A DNA stretch of 64,000 nucleotides from Agrobacterium larrymoorei (GTDB lineage: Bacteria > Pseudomonadota > Alphaproteobacteria > Rhizobiales > Rhizobiaceae). The stretch lies in the NCBI RefSeq assembly GCF_030819275.1, contig NZ_JAUTBL010000001.1:953501-1017500 (forward strand). Direction: 5' to 3'. The notes under the pieces were generated by a model, which made no database searches, had not been told where the DNA came from, and was given only the letters and a program-made list of their open reading frames with translations. Both the position numbers and the translations under genes were made by a program. Below, piece by piece: positions 10,477 through 19,944 of this stretch; the first letter of the stretch is position 1; every line of letters begins with the position of its first letter.

Positions 10477-10989
10477 TTAGAGGCGATATGCGATGCTGTC
10501 GTTCCAGAAGCGATCGAGGCGTTGCAGCAGCTTGTTCATTTCGGCGAATTCGCCGGTGCCGATGCCGCCAACCTTTTCGATCGAGCCAATGTGGCGCTCA
10601 TAGAGGCGGGCGACGGTTTCGGCAATGTCCTGGCCCTTGTCGGTCAGAGAAATGCGAACCGAGCGGCGGTCGATGCGCGAGCGCTGATGGTTGATGAAGC
10701 CGAGGTCGACCAGCTTCTTGACGTTGTAGGACACGTTGGAGCCGAGATAGTAGCCACGCGAGCGAAGCTCGCCGGCGGTCAGTTCGGAGGTGCCGATGTT
10801 GAAGAGCAGGAGCGCCTGAACGGCGTTGACGTCATCGCGACCCTGACGGTCGAACTCGTCCTTGATAACATCGAGAAGGCGGCGGTGCAGGCGTTCGACG
10901 AGATGGAGAGACTCCATGTAGAGCGAACGGATGGCTTCTTCCTGTACGTCGGTTACAACTGCCTGTGGCTTTGCTTTGCTATTGATCAT
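10477..10989 (-). CDS. ldtR: MarR family regulator LdtR
   Basis: Winged-helix transcription factor of 170 residues from the ATG complementary to 10987-10989 (MINSKAKPQ). The helix-turn-helix is at about residues 80-115 (ELTAGELRSRGYYLGSNVSYNVKKLVDLGFI) with the wing HQRSRIDRRSVRISLTDKG. The GYYLGSNVSYNVKKL recognition region is characteristic of LdtR, which in Candidatus Liberibacter asiaticus and Sinorhizobium meliloti regulates an adjacent L,D-transpeptidase gene and osmotic stress tolerance. Here the transpeptidase gene lies downstream on the same strand, separated by a terminator, so each probably has its own promoter. A longer start 22 codons upstream is possible but less likely. Confidence 0.88.
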   Translation of the reverse strand: MINSKAKPQAVVTDVQEEAIRSLYMESLHLVERLHRRLLDVIKDEFDRQGRDDVNAVQALLLFNIGTSELTAGELRSRGYYLGSNVSYNVKKLVDLGFINHQRSRIDRRSVRISLTDKGQDIAETVARLYERHIGSIEKVGGIGTGEFAEMNKLLQRLDRFWNDSIAYRL

Positions 10990-11219
10990 GACTGCCTCAC
11001 TGTTTTGTTTGGCGGTGTTGATTTTGTTTCCCGCCTTGTGAGCAAACCTAAGCAATGCGCATAAAATTCTACTTAAAATGCATCATTAACGAGTGGTTAC
11101 CGGATGTCGTCACCTGTGGACCCAGACGTGATGTGCAGCGGCGCGAAATTGCATGAATAAGATAAATCAAATACTTAGTCGAAAAATTTTGAGAAAATCG
11201 GGCCGCAAGAGCTTTATTA

Positions 11220-11657
11220 TTATGGTGAATCAATTCTTACGCGCTCGTCATTTTGGCGCGCATCCAGCCAGAAAGCGACCTGGAATAGTATATAAACAGT
11301 TGCCACGATACAGTGCATGACGGGCACAAGCGTGTTGCTGCCGAAGATATTGGGCCACACCTTGTACATGGCGATCTGTGCGCCAGCGCCGATGACCCAG
11401 ATCACCGCGCCCCAAGAAGCGCCCAACCATAATCCCAGCGCTGCAACCGGAAAGACGACCGCCAAGCCGGTGCCGGCAACGCGCCAGGGAAGATTGAGCA
11501 TATCGAAGCGGGCATGGCCGCTCAGCGTGTAACCCGTCAGCATGGCCCAGTACTGCAGCCCGAACCAGAAACAGGACGCTGCCACCAGTCTGAGAAAGAC
11601 ATAGTACAGGATTTCCGTCAGAGGCAGCTTCGGTTGCGGTGGAGAATCAGGTTCCAT
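11220..11657 (-). CDS. Small conserved membrane protein (DUF6163-like)
   Basis: A 145-residue protein with about four hydrophobic helices (roughly 15-38, 55-75, 77-95 and 105-130) and short charged ends. I recognise it as the rhizobial membrane protein family DUF6163, of unknown function. The ATG complementary to 11655-11657 (MEPDSPPQPK) was preferred; a GTG 19 codons upstream is possible, and neither has a strong ribosome site. It is divergent from hemB. Confidence 0.65.
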   Translation of the reverse strand: MEPDSPPQPKLPLTEILYYVFLRLVAASCFWFGLQYWAMLTGYTLSGHARFDMLNLPWRVAGTGLAVVFPVAALGLWLGASWGAVIWVIGAGAQIAMYKVWPNIFGSNTLVPVMHCIVATVYILFQVAFWLDARQNDERVRIDSP

Positions 11658-11991
11658 GGGGCGAAGATACGTTTCTGGCGTGGCTCCTGCCAATGGATAA
11701 TTGCGAGAGGTCACAGCCCTCTTGAGCGACAGCTACCGCCGGGCTCCTTTTATGGTGCTCAAACGCCAGGGCACCGCGCGCTGTCCGCGTCGAAGGCGCA
11801 AAGGATTTTCGAACTGGCTGTGGGTCAGAGCGTCGCATTCGCATCATGCTTGCCTTATGTTATGCGATCATCACACTCTGGCGTCCTATCGAAGCCGCGT
11901 TTACCCGTAGCTTCCAACATTCAGACGGAAACACCATAAGAGAGCATGGGTGATGGACCAGTGCCATCGGACAGGCTCTGAAGGAAAAGAC
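11658..11991. other. 334-base intergenic region between membrane protein and hemB
   Basis: Divergent promoters for the two flanking genes must lie here. No RNA gene, repeat or convincing small gene was recognised. A weak ribosome site AAGGAAAAGAC precedes the hemB start. Confidence 0.5.
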
Positions 11992-13005
11992 ATGACCGAC
12001 AAGACTCATCTGGTAGATCACATTACCGGCCACCGACGCATGCGGCGCATCCGCAAAGCCGACTGGACGCGCAGGCTCGTGCGCGAAAACCAGTTGACGG
12101 TTGATGATCTGATATGGCCGGTCTTCGTCGTCCCCGGTACGAATATCGTCGATCCCATCCCATCGATGCCCGGCGTCAATCGCATGAGCGTCGACAAGCT
12201 GGTCGAAGCAGCCAGGGAAGCTGCCGATCTCGGCATTCCCGCCATCGCGACATTCCCCAATATTGAGATGGAACTGCGAGATGAGACGGGATCCCAGGTG
12301 CTGGAAGCCAACAACCTGATCAACCAGGCGACGGCGGCGATCAAGAAGGCGGTCCCCAATATTGGTGTGATCACCGATGTGGCGCTCGACCCCTTTACCA
12401 GCCACGGGCATGACGGGATCCTGCGTGGCGACGATATCGTCAATGACGAAACGGTCGATCAGGTGGTGAGAGCTGCCGTGATGCAGGCGGATGCGGGCGC
12501 GGACATCATCGCCCCTTCCGAAATGATGGACGGCCGGATCGGCGCGATCCGCCGCGGGCTCGATGCGGCGGGCCACCAGGGCGTCGGCATCATGGCCTAT
12601 GCGACAAAATTCTCCTCTGGTTTCTACGGACCCTACCGCGAGGCAATTTCCACCAGCGGCCTACTGAAGGGCGACAAGAACAGCTATTATATCAGTCCTG
12701 CCAATGGCACCGAGGCAATGCGGGATGCCGCTCTCGACGTTGAAGAAGGCGCCGACATGCTGATGGTGAAACCAGGCCTTCCCTATCTCGACATCTGTTG
12801 GCGGCTGAAGGATGCTTTCGGTCTTCCGACCTTCGCCTATCAGGTCTCCGGCGAGTATGCACAGATCAAGGCGGCTGCTATGAATGGCTGGATCGATGGC
12901 GACCGGGTGATGATGGAGACCTTGCTCTGCTTCAAGCGGGCGGGGTGCGATGGCATCCTGACTTATTTCGCCGTCGAGGTGGCGAAAAAGCTCGCAAAGG
13001 GCTGA
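11992..13005 (+). CDS. hemB: Delta-aminolevulinic acid dehydratase (porphobilinogen synthase)
   Basis: Condenses two molecules of 5-aminolevulinate to porphobilinogen in heme and cobalamin synthesis. The 337-residue protein starts at MTDKTHL, after AAGGAAAAGAC. Schiff-base lysines are Lys 206 (MAYATKFSSGFYGPYR) and Lys 260 (MLMVKPGLPYLD). The metal-site segment reads DVALDPFTSHGHDG: Ala and Asp stand where zinc-type enzymes have cysteines, so this is the Mg/K-dependent class common in alphaproteobacteria. An in-frame upstream ATG at 11950 lacks a good ribosome site. Confidence 0.97.
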   Translation: MTDKTHLVDHITGHRRMRRIRKADWTRRLVRENQLTVDDLIWPVFVVPGTNIVDPIPSMPGVNRMSVDKLVEAAREAADLGIPAIATFPNIEMELRDETGSQVLEANNLINQATAAIKKAVPNIGVITDVALDPFTSHGHDGILRGDDIVNDETVDQVVRAAVMQADAGADIIAPSEMMDGRIGAIRRGLDAAGHQGVGIMAYATKFSSGFYGPYREAISTSGLLKGDKNSYYISPANGTEAMRDAALDVEEGADMLMVKPGLPYLDICWRLKDAFGLPTFAYQVSGEYAQIKAAAMNGWIDGDRVMMETLLCFKRAGCDGILTYFAVEVAKKLAKG

Positions 13006-13070
13006 GCGAGGCAGTCATTGTATTTGCGGTGGTCCACACCATATCTTTTCTCGAAAAGGAGAAACCGCCA

Positions 13071-13529
13071 ATGAGCTTCAACCCGAACCCGACCTACGTT
13101 CCGACCGAAGACTGGCGCGCCTATGAAGGCGTGCTGAGCCGTCGTGTCGTGGCGTTCATCATCGACTATGTGATGGTGCTTCTGCTGTGCATTCCGGCAG
13201 CCGTGATCGTGTTCTTTCTCGGCATCCTGACGCTCGGCTTTGGCTTCATGCTCTTCCCTGCGCTGTTCTTCATCGTCGCCATCCTTTATTTCGGCATGAC
13301 GCTCGGAAGCGCGGCGCAAGCCACACCCGGCATGCGCGTGGTCGGCATTCAAATGGCGCGCCTCGATGGTGGCCGAATCGACTTCCTGATTTCGACCGCT
13401 CATATCGCGCTCTTCTGGATTATCAATTCGATCCTGACGCCGTTCATCCTGCTGGCAGGTCTGTTCACCGAGCGCTCCAGACTGGTCCACGACTTCCTTC
13501 TGGGAACAGTGACGATCAGAACCCGGTAA
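13071..13529 (+). CDS. RDD family membrane protein
   Basis: A 152-residue protein with the RDD signature: SRRVVAFIIDYVMVLLL (Arg then Asp in helix 1), a second helix pair, TPGMRVVGIQMARLDGG, and ERSRLVHDFLLGTVTI near the end. Role unknown in general; some relatives act as ion antiporters. It begins at MSFNPNPTYVP after the strong ribosome site AAAAGGAGAAA, 65 bases after hemB, so cotranscription with hemB is likely. It is closed by a terminator hairpin. Confidence 0.88.
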   Translation: MSFNPNPTYVPTEDWRAYEGVLSRRVVAFIIDYVMVLLLCIPAAVIVFFLGILTLGFGFMLFPALFFIVAILYFGMTLGSAAQATPGMRVVGIQMARLDGGRIDFLISTAHIALFWIINSILTPFILLAGLFTERSRLVHDFLLGTVTIRTR

Positions 13530-13550
13530 AAATTCAGAGCAAAAAGCGAT

Positions 13551-13577
13551 GAAGCCGCTCCGGCGGCTTCAATTTTA
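13551..13577 (+). terminator. Terminator after the hemB-RDD pair
   Basis: GAAGCCG and CGGCTTC arms with a six-base loop, then AATTTTATT. It lies about 20 bases past the RDD stop. Confidence 0.7.
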
Positions 13578-13665
13578 TTGACAGGTCTCTTCGAGAGTTG
13601 ACGTTTCCCACCTTTTTGTCATTCTGACACAGAAGGTTGGCTTGCGAAGGGAGCGATTGGGTTCG

Positions 13666-14424
13666 ATGAACACGCAGACGACGCCTTCGCCGCAATTCTA
13701 TCTCACCGCGCCGGCCACTTGCCCCTATCTTCCGAACCAGTTGGAACGGAAGGTTTTCACGCATCTGGTGGGTCCTCGTGCGCCCGAGATGAACGATCTG
13801 CTGACCCAGGGCGGGTTTCGTCGCTCTCAAAACATCGCCTATCGCCCTGCTTGCGAGAATTGCCGCGCCTGCGTCTCCGTCAGGATCCTGGCCGATGGCT
13901 TCATGCCGACGAAGTCGATGCGGCGTGTACTGGCGACCAATAGTGATCTCGTGGCGACGGTCCACCGGGCCGAACCATCCACCGAGCAATTCTCGCTCTT
14001 TCGCCGCTACCTCGATCATCGCCATACATCAGGCGGCATGTCGGATATGTCGGCACTCGATTACGCGGTGATGGTAGAAGACACCCATGTCAACACGCGC
14101 ATCATCGAGTACCGAAAGCGAGAACCGGGTGCGGGTATCGATGACAGCAAGCGCGGAGAACTGATCGCCGTTGCGCTCACAGACCTGATGAGCGATGGCC
14201 TCTCCATGGTCTATTCCTTCTTCAATCCTGAACTTGAGAAGCGCTCGTTGGGCACCTTTATGATCCTGGATCATATTACCCGCACTCGCACGCTTGGACT
14301 GCCCCACGTCTACCTAGGCTACTGGGTCGATGGCTCGGACAAGATGGGATACAAGACGCGTTATCATCCCCAAGAGCATCTGACGCCGCGCGGATGGGAA
14401 TTGTACACTCCAGACGCAAGCTAA
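13666..14424 (+). CDS. bpt: Aspartate/glutamate leucyltransferase
   Basis: Leucyl-tRNA-protein transferase of the bacterial N-end rule: it adds Leu to N-terminal Asp or Glu so that ClpS/ClpAP can degrade the protein. The 252-residue protein starts [16 protein letters not shown] and has the family features [32 protein letters not shown] (paired cysteines) and [17 protein letters not shown]. Length and motifs match the Bpt rather than the eukaryotic Ate1 family. It is a single gene between the hemB terminator and the toxin-antitoxin operator. Confidence 0.93.
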   Translation: MNTQTTPSPQFYLTAPATCPYLPNQLERKVFTHLVGPRAPEMNDLLTQGGFRRSQNIAYRPACENCRACVSVRILADGFMPTKSMRRVLATNSDLVATVHRAEPSTEQFSLFRRYLDHRHTSGGMSDMSALDYAVMVEDTHVNTRIIEYRKREPGAGIDDSKRGELIAVALTDLMSDGLSMVYSFFNPELEKRSLGTFMILDHITRTRTLGLPHVYLGYWVDGSDKMGYKTRYHPQEHLTPRGWELYTPDAS

Positions 14425-14452
14425 CCTGACATTGCCGTATCTCTTCCGCCAT

Positions 14453-14471
14453 GTTATAACGACGTTATAAC
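14453..14471. promoter_or_regulatory. Doubled palindromic operator of the toxin-antitoxin operon
   Basis: The perfect palindrome GTTATAAC occurs twice, separated by GAC, so the centres are 11 bases apart (one helical turn). The array sits 12 bases before the antitoxin ATG, next to the ribosome site CGGAGAG. AbrB-type antitoxins repress their own operons by binding such sites; binding here is inferred. Confidence 0.7.
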
Positions 14472-14483
14472 GGAGAGTTTGAG

Positions 14484-14705
14484 ATGAATGTGACGGTTCG
14501 CAAGATTGGCAATTCGGAAGGTATCATCATTCCGAAAGAGGTTCTGGAAAGCCTCGGAGTAAAGGCAGGCGACGCTATCAGCCTCGAGAAAAAAGAAGGC
14601 GAATGGCACATCCGGCCAGCAGACGAGGCCTTTACGCGGCAGTTGGAGCATGCGCGGGTCTTCATGGATAAATATAAGGTTGCTTTGAAGAAGCTGGCAG
14701 AATGA
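14484..14705 (+). CDS. AbrB/MazE-type antitoxin
   Basis: A 73-residue protein with an N-terminal swapped-hairpin SpoVT/AbrB DNA-binding domain (residues 1-46: VTVRKIGNSEGIIIPKEVLESLGVKAGDAISLE) and a C-terminal charged tail that probably neutralises the toxin. The ATG follows CGGAGAGTTTGAG. Its TGA stop overlaps the toxin start (ATGA), the usual coupling of antitoxin and toxin. Upstream it carries a two-palindrome operator. Confidence 0.9.
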   Translation: MNVTVRKIGNSEGIIIPKEVLESLGVKAGDAISLEKKEGEWHIRPADEAFTRQLEHARVFMDKYKVALKKLAE

Positions 14706-15097
14706 CAGATTTCGTTTTTCTGGATAGCAAGCTTGTTGAGCAACTGCATCAAATGCAGATCGAGCATTTCGGCGGGAGCCACGGCCTGCGGGATAACGCT
14801 TTGCTCGATTCCGCGCTTAACAGGCCCATCAACAAAGCTGCTTACGGATGCAACGACGTATGCGAACTTGCCGCGGCTTACCTGTTTGGCCTCGCGAGGA
14901 ACCATGCCTTCGTAGATGGCAATAAGAGGATCGCCATTGTGACGACCGGTGTTTTCCTGATGGAAAACGGCCTTATGCTAGAAACGGATGACGCCAAGCT
15001 CTATGCGTTTGTCATGGCTGTGGCGGCCGGCGAAATTGACGAAGAAGGGATAACCCGCTTCCTCAAAGACCACGTTATCCCTCTGACAAATATCTGA
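14702..15097 (+). CDS. doc: Doc (death-on-curing) type toxin
   Basis: A 131-residue Fic-fold protein. The motif HAFVDGNKRIA (residues 68-78) is the Doc form of the Fic motif, with Lys 75 where AMP-transferring Fic proteins have Gly; Doc of phage P1 is a kinase that phosphorylates elongation factor Tu. N-terminal GLRDNALLDSALNRP is also typical of Doc. Translationally coupled to the AbrB-type antitoxin by a four-base overlap. Full length with no visible lesion, so the module is probably active. Confidence 0.93.
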   Translation: MTDFVFLDSKLVEQLHQMQIEHFGGSHGLRDNALLDSALNRPINKAAYGCNDVCELAAAYLFGLARNHAFVDGNKRIAIVTTGVFLMENGLMLETDDAKLYAFVMAVAAGEIDEEGITRFLKDHVIPLTNI

Positions 15098-15141
15098 TGA
15101 CATATGCCGTCGCAAAACCGCACGCGGATTTGCGACGCACT

Positions 15142-17397
15142 TTAGCCGCCGAACTTGCCACTGCGCGGAAAGCCTTTCGGAACGCTGCGGCCGACACCGG
15201 CGCGATCACCCATCCATTCAAGCAGTTCGTCTCCGACCTTCGAGAAGGAGCGCCCGGCGCTGTCTTCCCATGAAAGACCGGTCGCGATTGCAAAGCATTT
15301 CACGTCGGAGACGCCGCCATCCTTGTAGCGCTGCAGGCGTACGCCCTTGCCGCGCGACATTTCCGGCACTTGCGATAGCGGGAAGGCGAGCATCTTGCGG
15401 TTCTCGCCCACGACAGCAACATGATCGCCGATGACGGGCACCACGAGCTTGGTTTCATCCGGCATGGAGACGTTCATGATCTGCTTGCCCTTGCGGGTAT
15501 TGGCGACCATTTCCGTTTCAGGAATGATGAAGCCATTGCCGCCGGTCGAGACGATCAGGAGCTTGCGGGATGAGTCGTGGACGAAGGCGGTGAGGATGTC
15601 CTGATCGTTCTCCATATCCACCATGATGCGCACCGGCTCGCCGTGACCGCGACCGCCGGGCAGCTTGTCGGCGCCGAGCGTATAGACCTTGCCGCCCGTG
15701 GTGACCAGAAGCAGCTTGTCGGTGGTCTGCGCCGGGAAGGCGAGCTTCGGCCCGTCGCCTTCCTTGAAGGTGAGGCTGGACGTATCCGACATATGGCCCT
15801 TCAAGGCCCTGATCCAGCCCTTCTGCGAGATGACGACCGTGATCGGTTCCTTCTCGATCATCGCCTGCTGGATGGCCTCGACATCGGCATTCGGCGCATC
15901 GGCAAACTGCGTGCGGCGGCGGCCAAGTTCGGTTGCCTTGGCGTATTTCTTCTTGACCTCACCGATCTCCCAGGAAACCGCCTGCCACTGCTTGTCGTCG
16001 GATGCCAGGAGAGATTCGATCTCGCCCTTTTCCTTGCTGAGCTCGTCGAATTCCGTACGGATCTCAAACTCTTCCAGCTTGCGCAGCGAGCGAAGGCGCA
16101 TGTTGAGAATGGCTTCGGCCTGGTTATCCGTCAGCCCGAACCGCGCCATCATCACCGGCTTGGGCTCGTCCTCTTCGCGGATGATGCGGATGATCTCATC
16201 GATGTTGAGATAGGCGATCAACAGGCCGCCAAGGATTTCCAGGCGACGGTCGATGGCCGCCAGGCGGAACTTGGAGCGGCGAACAAGGACTTCCTTGCGG
16301 TGCGCCAGCCACTCGGTCAGCACCTCGTTCAGCGCCATCACCTTCGGCACCCGGCCAAGCGACAGCACGTTCATATTCAGAGGAATACGGCTTTCCAGAT
16401 CCGACAGGCGGAAGAGCGATTCCATCAGCAGCGTCGCGTCCACCGTGCGGTTCTTCGGCACCAGAACGATGCGAACGTCTTCGGCGGATTCGTCGCGGAC
16501 GTCTTCCAGAAGCGGCAGCTTGCGGGCAAGCAGCAGCTCGGCGATCTTTTCGATCAGCCGCGACTTCTGGACCTGGAACGGAATTTCGGTGACGACGATC
16601 TGGTAACCGCCACGGCCGAGATCTTCCGTTTCCCATTTGGCGCGAACGCGAAAACCGCCGCGGCCGGTCCTGTAGGCCTCGAGAATATTCTCGCGGCTTT
16701 CGATGATGATCCCGCCCGTCGGCAAATCCGGACCAGGAATGAATTCCAACAGCTTCTCGACACTCGCATCCGGATGCTTGATCAGATGAAGAGCCGCATC
16801 ACAGATTTCATGGGCATTGTGCGGCGGGATGGACGTTGCCATACCAACCGCGATGCCGGAGGACCCATTGGCCAGAAGGTTCGGAAACGCACCGGGCATA
16901 ACCACCGGCTCTTCGTCTTCCTCGTTATAAGTCGGGCGAAAATCGACCGCGTCCTGCTCGATGCCTTCCAGAAGCAGAGCCGCGACATCGGTCATACGCG
17001 CTTCGGTGTAACGCATGGCGGCTGCGCCATCGCCGTCGATGTTGCCAAAATTGCCCTGGCCATCGACCAGCGGGTAGCGAATGGCAAAATCCTGCGAAAG
17101 TCGCACGAGGGCATCGTAGATCGAGGCATCACCATGCGGGTGGAATTTACCCATGACATCGCCGACGATACGGGCGCATTTCTTGAACGCGGAATTGGGA
17201 CGAATACCCATCTCGCTCATGGCATGCACGATGCGTCGATGTACCGGTTTCAACCCGTCACGAACGTCCGGAAGAGCGCGGTGCATGATGGTCGATAGCG
17301 CATAGGCCAGATAGCGCTCTTCGAGCGCCGCCTTCAGATCGACCGGCACAATATGATCGTCGTCTCCGCCCGATGGCGGATTAAGATTTTTTCCCAT
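15142..17397 (-). CDS. parC: DNA topoisomerase IV subunit A
   Basis: Breaking-rejoining subunit of the enzyme that decatenates daughter chromosomes. The 751-residue protein has the catalytic Tyr 130 in [11 protein letters not shown], the helix-turn-helix region [20 protein letters not shown], and a shorter C-terminal beta-propeller without the GyrA box, which favours ParC over GyrA. The quinolone-determining segment reads [11 protein letters not shown]: Ala 91 stands at the E. coli Ser 80 position and Asp 95 at the Glu 84 position. Divergent from the secreted protein gene at 17623. No partner parE is nearby. Confidence 0.95.
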   Translation of the reverse strand: MGKNLNPPSGGDDDHIVPVDLKAALEERYLAYALSTIMHRALPDVRDGLKPVHRRIVHAMSEMGIRPNSAFKKCARIVGDVMGKFHPHGDASIYDALVRLSQDFAIRYPLVDGQGNFGNIDGDGAAAMRYTEARMTDVAALLLEGIEQDAVDFRPTYNEEDEEPVVMPGAFPNLLANGSSGIAVGMATSIPPHNAHEICDAALHLIKHPDASVEKLLEFIPGPDLPTGGIIIESRENILEAYRTGRGGFRVRAKWETEDLGRGGYQIVVTEIPFQVQKSRLIEKIAELLLARKLPLLEDVRDESAEDVRIVLVPKNRTVDATLLMESLFRLSDLESRIPLNMNVLSLGRVPKVMALNEVLTEWLAHRKEVLVRRSKFRLAAIDRRLEILGGLLIAYLNIDEIIRIIREEDEPKPVMMARFGLTDNQAEAILNMRLRSLRKLEEFEIRTEFDELSKEKGEIESLLASDDKQWQAVSWEIGEVKKKYAKATELGRRRTQFADAPNADVEAIQQAMIEKEPITVVISQKGWIRALKGHMSDTSSLTFKEGDGPKLAFPAQTTDKLLLVTTGGKVYTLGADKLPGGRGHGEPVRIMVDMENDQDILTAFVHDSSRKLLIVSTGGNGFIIPETEMVANTRKGKQIMNVSMPDETKLVVPVIGDHVAVVGENRKMLAFPLSQVPEMSRGKGVRLQRYKDGGVSDVKCFAIATGLSWEDSAGRSFSKVGDELLEWMGDRAGVGRSVPKGFPRSGKFGG

Positions 17398-17622
17398 GGC
17401 GACTGCCTATCGGAAATAGGCGGTTACGGCAAGAAATCCGGGCTTTCTGCGCTGTGGATGACAGGCGTTAAGCCTATATTTTTATGCAATCTTGTTTTTG
17501 TGCCGCAATTCAGCCATTCGTTGCACAGTACCACGTCGGTCAATCGCGCTTGTGCTGCATATGTGGACGCGTGATGTGCCTATTCTTGTTGCGGATGTTC
17601 GCGCCTTAAGGGAAGAGACAGA

Positions 17623-18813
17623 ATGAGACTTGAAACCACACGGAATTTCCTGTTTGCCAGCGCAGCCGTACTGGCATTTGCCTCTCCGGCTTTTGCCCTG
17701 GATGGCGCCGATGTGCTGAAGAAAATCAATGCTGCCTACCACGCGCAAGGCGCGGAAATCACCGCCAAGTCCATCGCCACCAACGGCGACAATGTCACCC
17801 TGTCGGGTGTCGTCATCGGCAGCGCAACCGACCCGGCACAGCAGTTTCCCGTTGGCAACGTTACTCTCGAAGGTGTCGAAGAAGACAATGGCGGTTACAC
17901 CATTGAGAAGATGAGTTTCGAGAACGTCGACTACGCCAAGGAAAAGGTGTCGATCGCCATCGACGATCTTTACATGACCGGCGTCGTGGTTCCAGCCGAT
18001 GCAACGGCAAATACAGTCGATGCCATACTGTTTTACGACGAGGCACACACAGGCCCAGCCACGGTCAAGATCGATGGTAAGGAAGCGTTCTCCATCGCCG
18101 AGAGCAATTCCACGATGACCAAGAGCGAAGATGGCGGCACCATCAGCTTCGATCTTACGGCAGAGGGCTTCAAAGGCGATCTGAGCGGCGTCAAGGATCC
18201 GAAGACGAAAGAGGCGATCGACGCGCTTAAGCTGAAATCTCTGAGCGGCGACCTCACGATCAATGGCTCTTGGGAAGTTGCACCCGGCACGATCAATGTC
18301 GACGAATACTCGATCGACGTCGAGAATGTCGGTCGCCTGGACATGAGCTTCAGCATCTCCGGCTATACAATGGCTTTCATCAAGTCGATGCAGGATGCCG
18401 TCAAGGCGCAGGAAGCCAACCCCAACAAGGAACAGGCAGATCAGGCCTTCGGCCTTGCCATACTTGGTCTCATGCAGCAACTGACCTTCAACAATGCCAA
18501 GATCAGTTTCGATGATGCCGGCATTACCAAGCGCGGTATCGATTACGCCGCCAAGGAGCAGGGAACAACGAGCCAGCAGCTCTCCCAGATGATCAAGGGC
18601 ATGGCGCCTATGATGATCGCACAACTCAACATTCCGGAACTGCAGAACGCTGTATCCGCCGCTGTGAACACCTATGTCGACGATCCGAAGAACTTCACGA
18701 TTTCGGCAGCGCCGGCGAAGCCGGTTCCTTTCCCCATGATCATGGGCGCAGCAATGGGGGCACCGAACACGATCCCGAGCGTTCTGGGCGTCACCGTCAC
18801 CGCCAACGAATAG
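17623..18813 (+). CDS. Secreted protein of unknown function
   Basis: A 396-residue protein with a clear Sec signal peptide (RNFLFASAAVLAFASPAFA, cleavage near residue 25) and an acidic, beta-rich mature part without cysteines or recognisable catalytic motifs. Two internal stretches (about 55-100 and 130-180) have the alternating pattern of beta strands. I do not recognise a domain; similar proteins appear to be common in rhizobia. The ATG follows GGGAAGAGACAGA. It is a single transcription unit, closed by a strong terminator. Confidence 0.75.
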   Translation: MRLETTRNFLFASAAVLAFASPAFALDGADVLKKINAAYHAQGAEITAKSIATNGDNVTLSGVVIGSATDPAQQFPVGNVTLEGVEEDNGGYTIEKMSFENVDYAKEKVSIAIDDLYMTGVVVPADATANTVDAILFYDEAHTGPATVKIDGKEAFSIAESNSTMTKSEDGGTISFDLTAEGFKGDLSGVKDPKTKEAIDALKLKSLSGDLTINGSWEVAPGTINVDEYSIDVENVGRLDMSFSISGYTMAFIKSMQDAVKAQEANPNKEQADQAFGLAILGLMQQLTFNNAKISFDDAGITKRGIDYAAKEQGTTSQQLSQMIKGMAPMMIAQLNIPELQNAVSAAVNTYVDDPKNFTISAAPAKPVPFPMIMGAAMGAPNTIPSVLGVTVTANE

Positions 18814-18823
18814 TCTCTTCGAC

Positions 18824-18854
18824 AAGCCCCGGATCAATCGTCCGGGGCTTTTTT
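18824..18854 (+). terminator. Terminator after the secreted protein gene
   Basis: AAGCCCCGGA and TCCGGGGCTT form a perfect 10-base stem with a 7-base loop, followed by TTTT. It lies 10 bases past the stop codon. Confidence 0.92.
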
Positions 18855-18966
18855 CTGCCAAGCAGGCTGGCAAGCGAGACCTTGGCACGTCCTGATCTTG
18901 CGCCCCTGTGCCGCTCCCTCTAAAACCCTAAAAACTTTTAGACTTCTGCTTAAGGTGGGAGGCGGT

Positions 18967-19878
18967 ATGCCTCTCCAATCCTTCGAAGATGGAATGACAT
19001 TCGTGCAAGACAATATCAGCGGCTCCGTCATCGTCATTTCCAGCCATGTCATGCGCGGCTCTGTGGGCAATCGAGCGGCTGTGTTCGGTCTGGAGACACT
19101 TGGCTTTCCGGTTTGGGCGGTGCCCACCATCGTCATGCCATGGCATCCAGGCCAAGGACCCTCCACCCGTCTGCGATTTGACGGTGAGGCCTTCGACGCG
19201 GCCATGGGCGATCTGGCGGCATCGAAATGGCGTGGAGAAGTCAAAGCGGTCCTCACCGGATATTTCGGCAGCGCCGATCAGGTGCGTTCGGTCGCCCGTC
19301 TGATCCGAACGCTGAGAGAGAACAACCCTGATCTGATCTATGTGTGCGATCCCGTCATGGGCGACAAGGGCGGGCTCTATGTGCCGATCGAGACGGCCGA
19401 GGCGATCCGCGACGAACTCGTGCCGCTTGCAACCGTCTCCACACCCAACCGCTACGAGCTGGCCTGGATGAGCGGTGCTGCGCTCGACACCAATTCCGAA
19501 ATCATGGATGCGGCCCTTGCGCTCGGCCCGCCAAAAATGCTCGTCACCTCCGCCGTTCCGATGATGGCAAATGGTATCGGCAATCTCTTCCTCAGCGGCC
19601 GCCACGCGCTGCTTGCGGAACATCGTGCCATCGATAACGTGCCGAACGGGCTTGGCGACCTTCTTGCTGCAGTCTTTTTGGCGCGTATGCTTCAGGGCGT
19701 GGATGACGAAAAAGCGCTGCAACTGGCAACCGCCAGCGTCTTTGAAATTCTGGCCCGCACCATGAAGCGTGGCGCCAACGAACTGACGCTTGAAACCGAT
19801 GCGTCGAGCCTTTCCACACCCATGGCGATGGTTCAGATGCGCCATCTCTTGCATCCTGCCCGCAGCAAGGGCAAATAG
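18967..19878 (+). CDS. Pyridoxal kinase (PdxY/PdxK type)
   Basis: Phosphorylates pyridoxal in the B6 salvage pathway. The protein has the ribokinase-like fold signatures of pyridoxal kinases: SVIVISSHVMRGSVGNRAAVFGLETLGFPVWAVPT at the N-terminus, YVCDPVMGDKGGLYVP in the middle, and the anion hole region GLGDLLAAVFLARML (GxGD with the catalytic Asp). The start at 18967 follows GGTGGGAGGCGGT and gives 303 residues; an ATG nine codons later (MTFVQDN) is the alternative. The carbonic anhydrase gene follows 66 bases downstream on the same strand. Confidence 0.88.
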   Translation: MPLQSFEDGMTFVQDNISGSVIVISSHVMRGSVGNRAAVFGLETLGFPVWAVPTIVMPWHPGQGPSTRLRFDGEAFDAAMGDLAASKWRGEVKAVLTGYFGSADQVRSVARLIRTLRENNPDLIYVCDPVMGDKGGLYVPIETAEAIRDELVPLATVSTPNRYELAWMSGAALDTNSEIMDAALALGPPKMLVTSAVPMMANGIGNLFLSGRHALLAEHRAIDNVPNGLGDLLAAVFLARMLQGVDDEKALQLATASVFEILARTMKRGANELTLETDASSLSTPMAMVQMRHLLHPARSKGK

Positions 19879-19944
19879 CGGGCAAGTTTCATGCGCCTTA
19901 TGAGAAGGCGTTTCCGGTAGCGACCAACGGCACGGCGAGATCGA

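Noticed and set aside
15577..17298. A 573-codon open frame antisense to parC
   Set aside because: parC is unambiguous on the other strand; the antisense frame is rich in Arg/His/Gln-type shadow residues with no domain.
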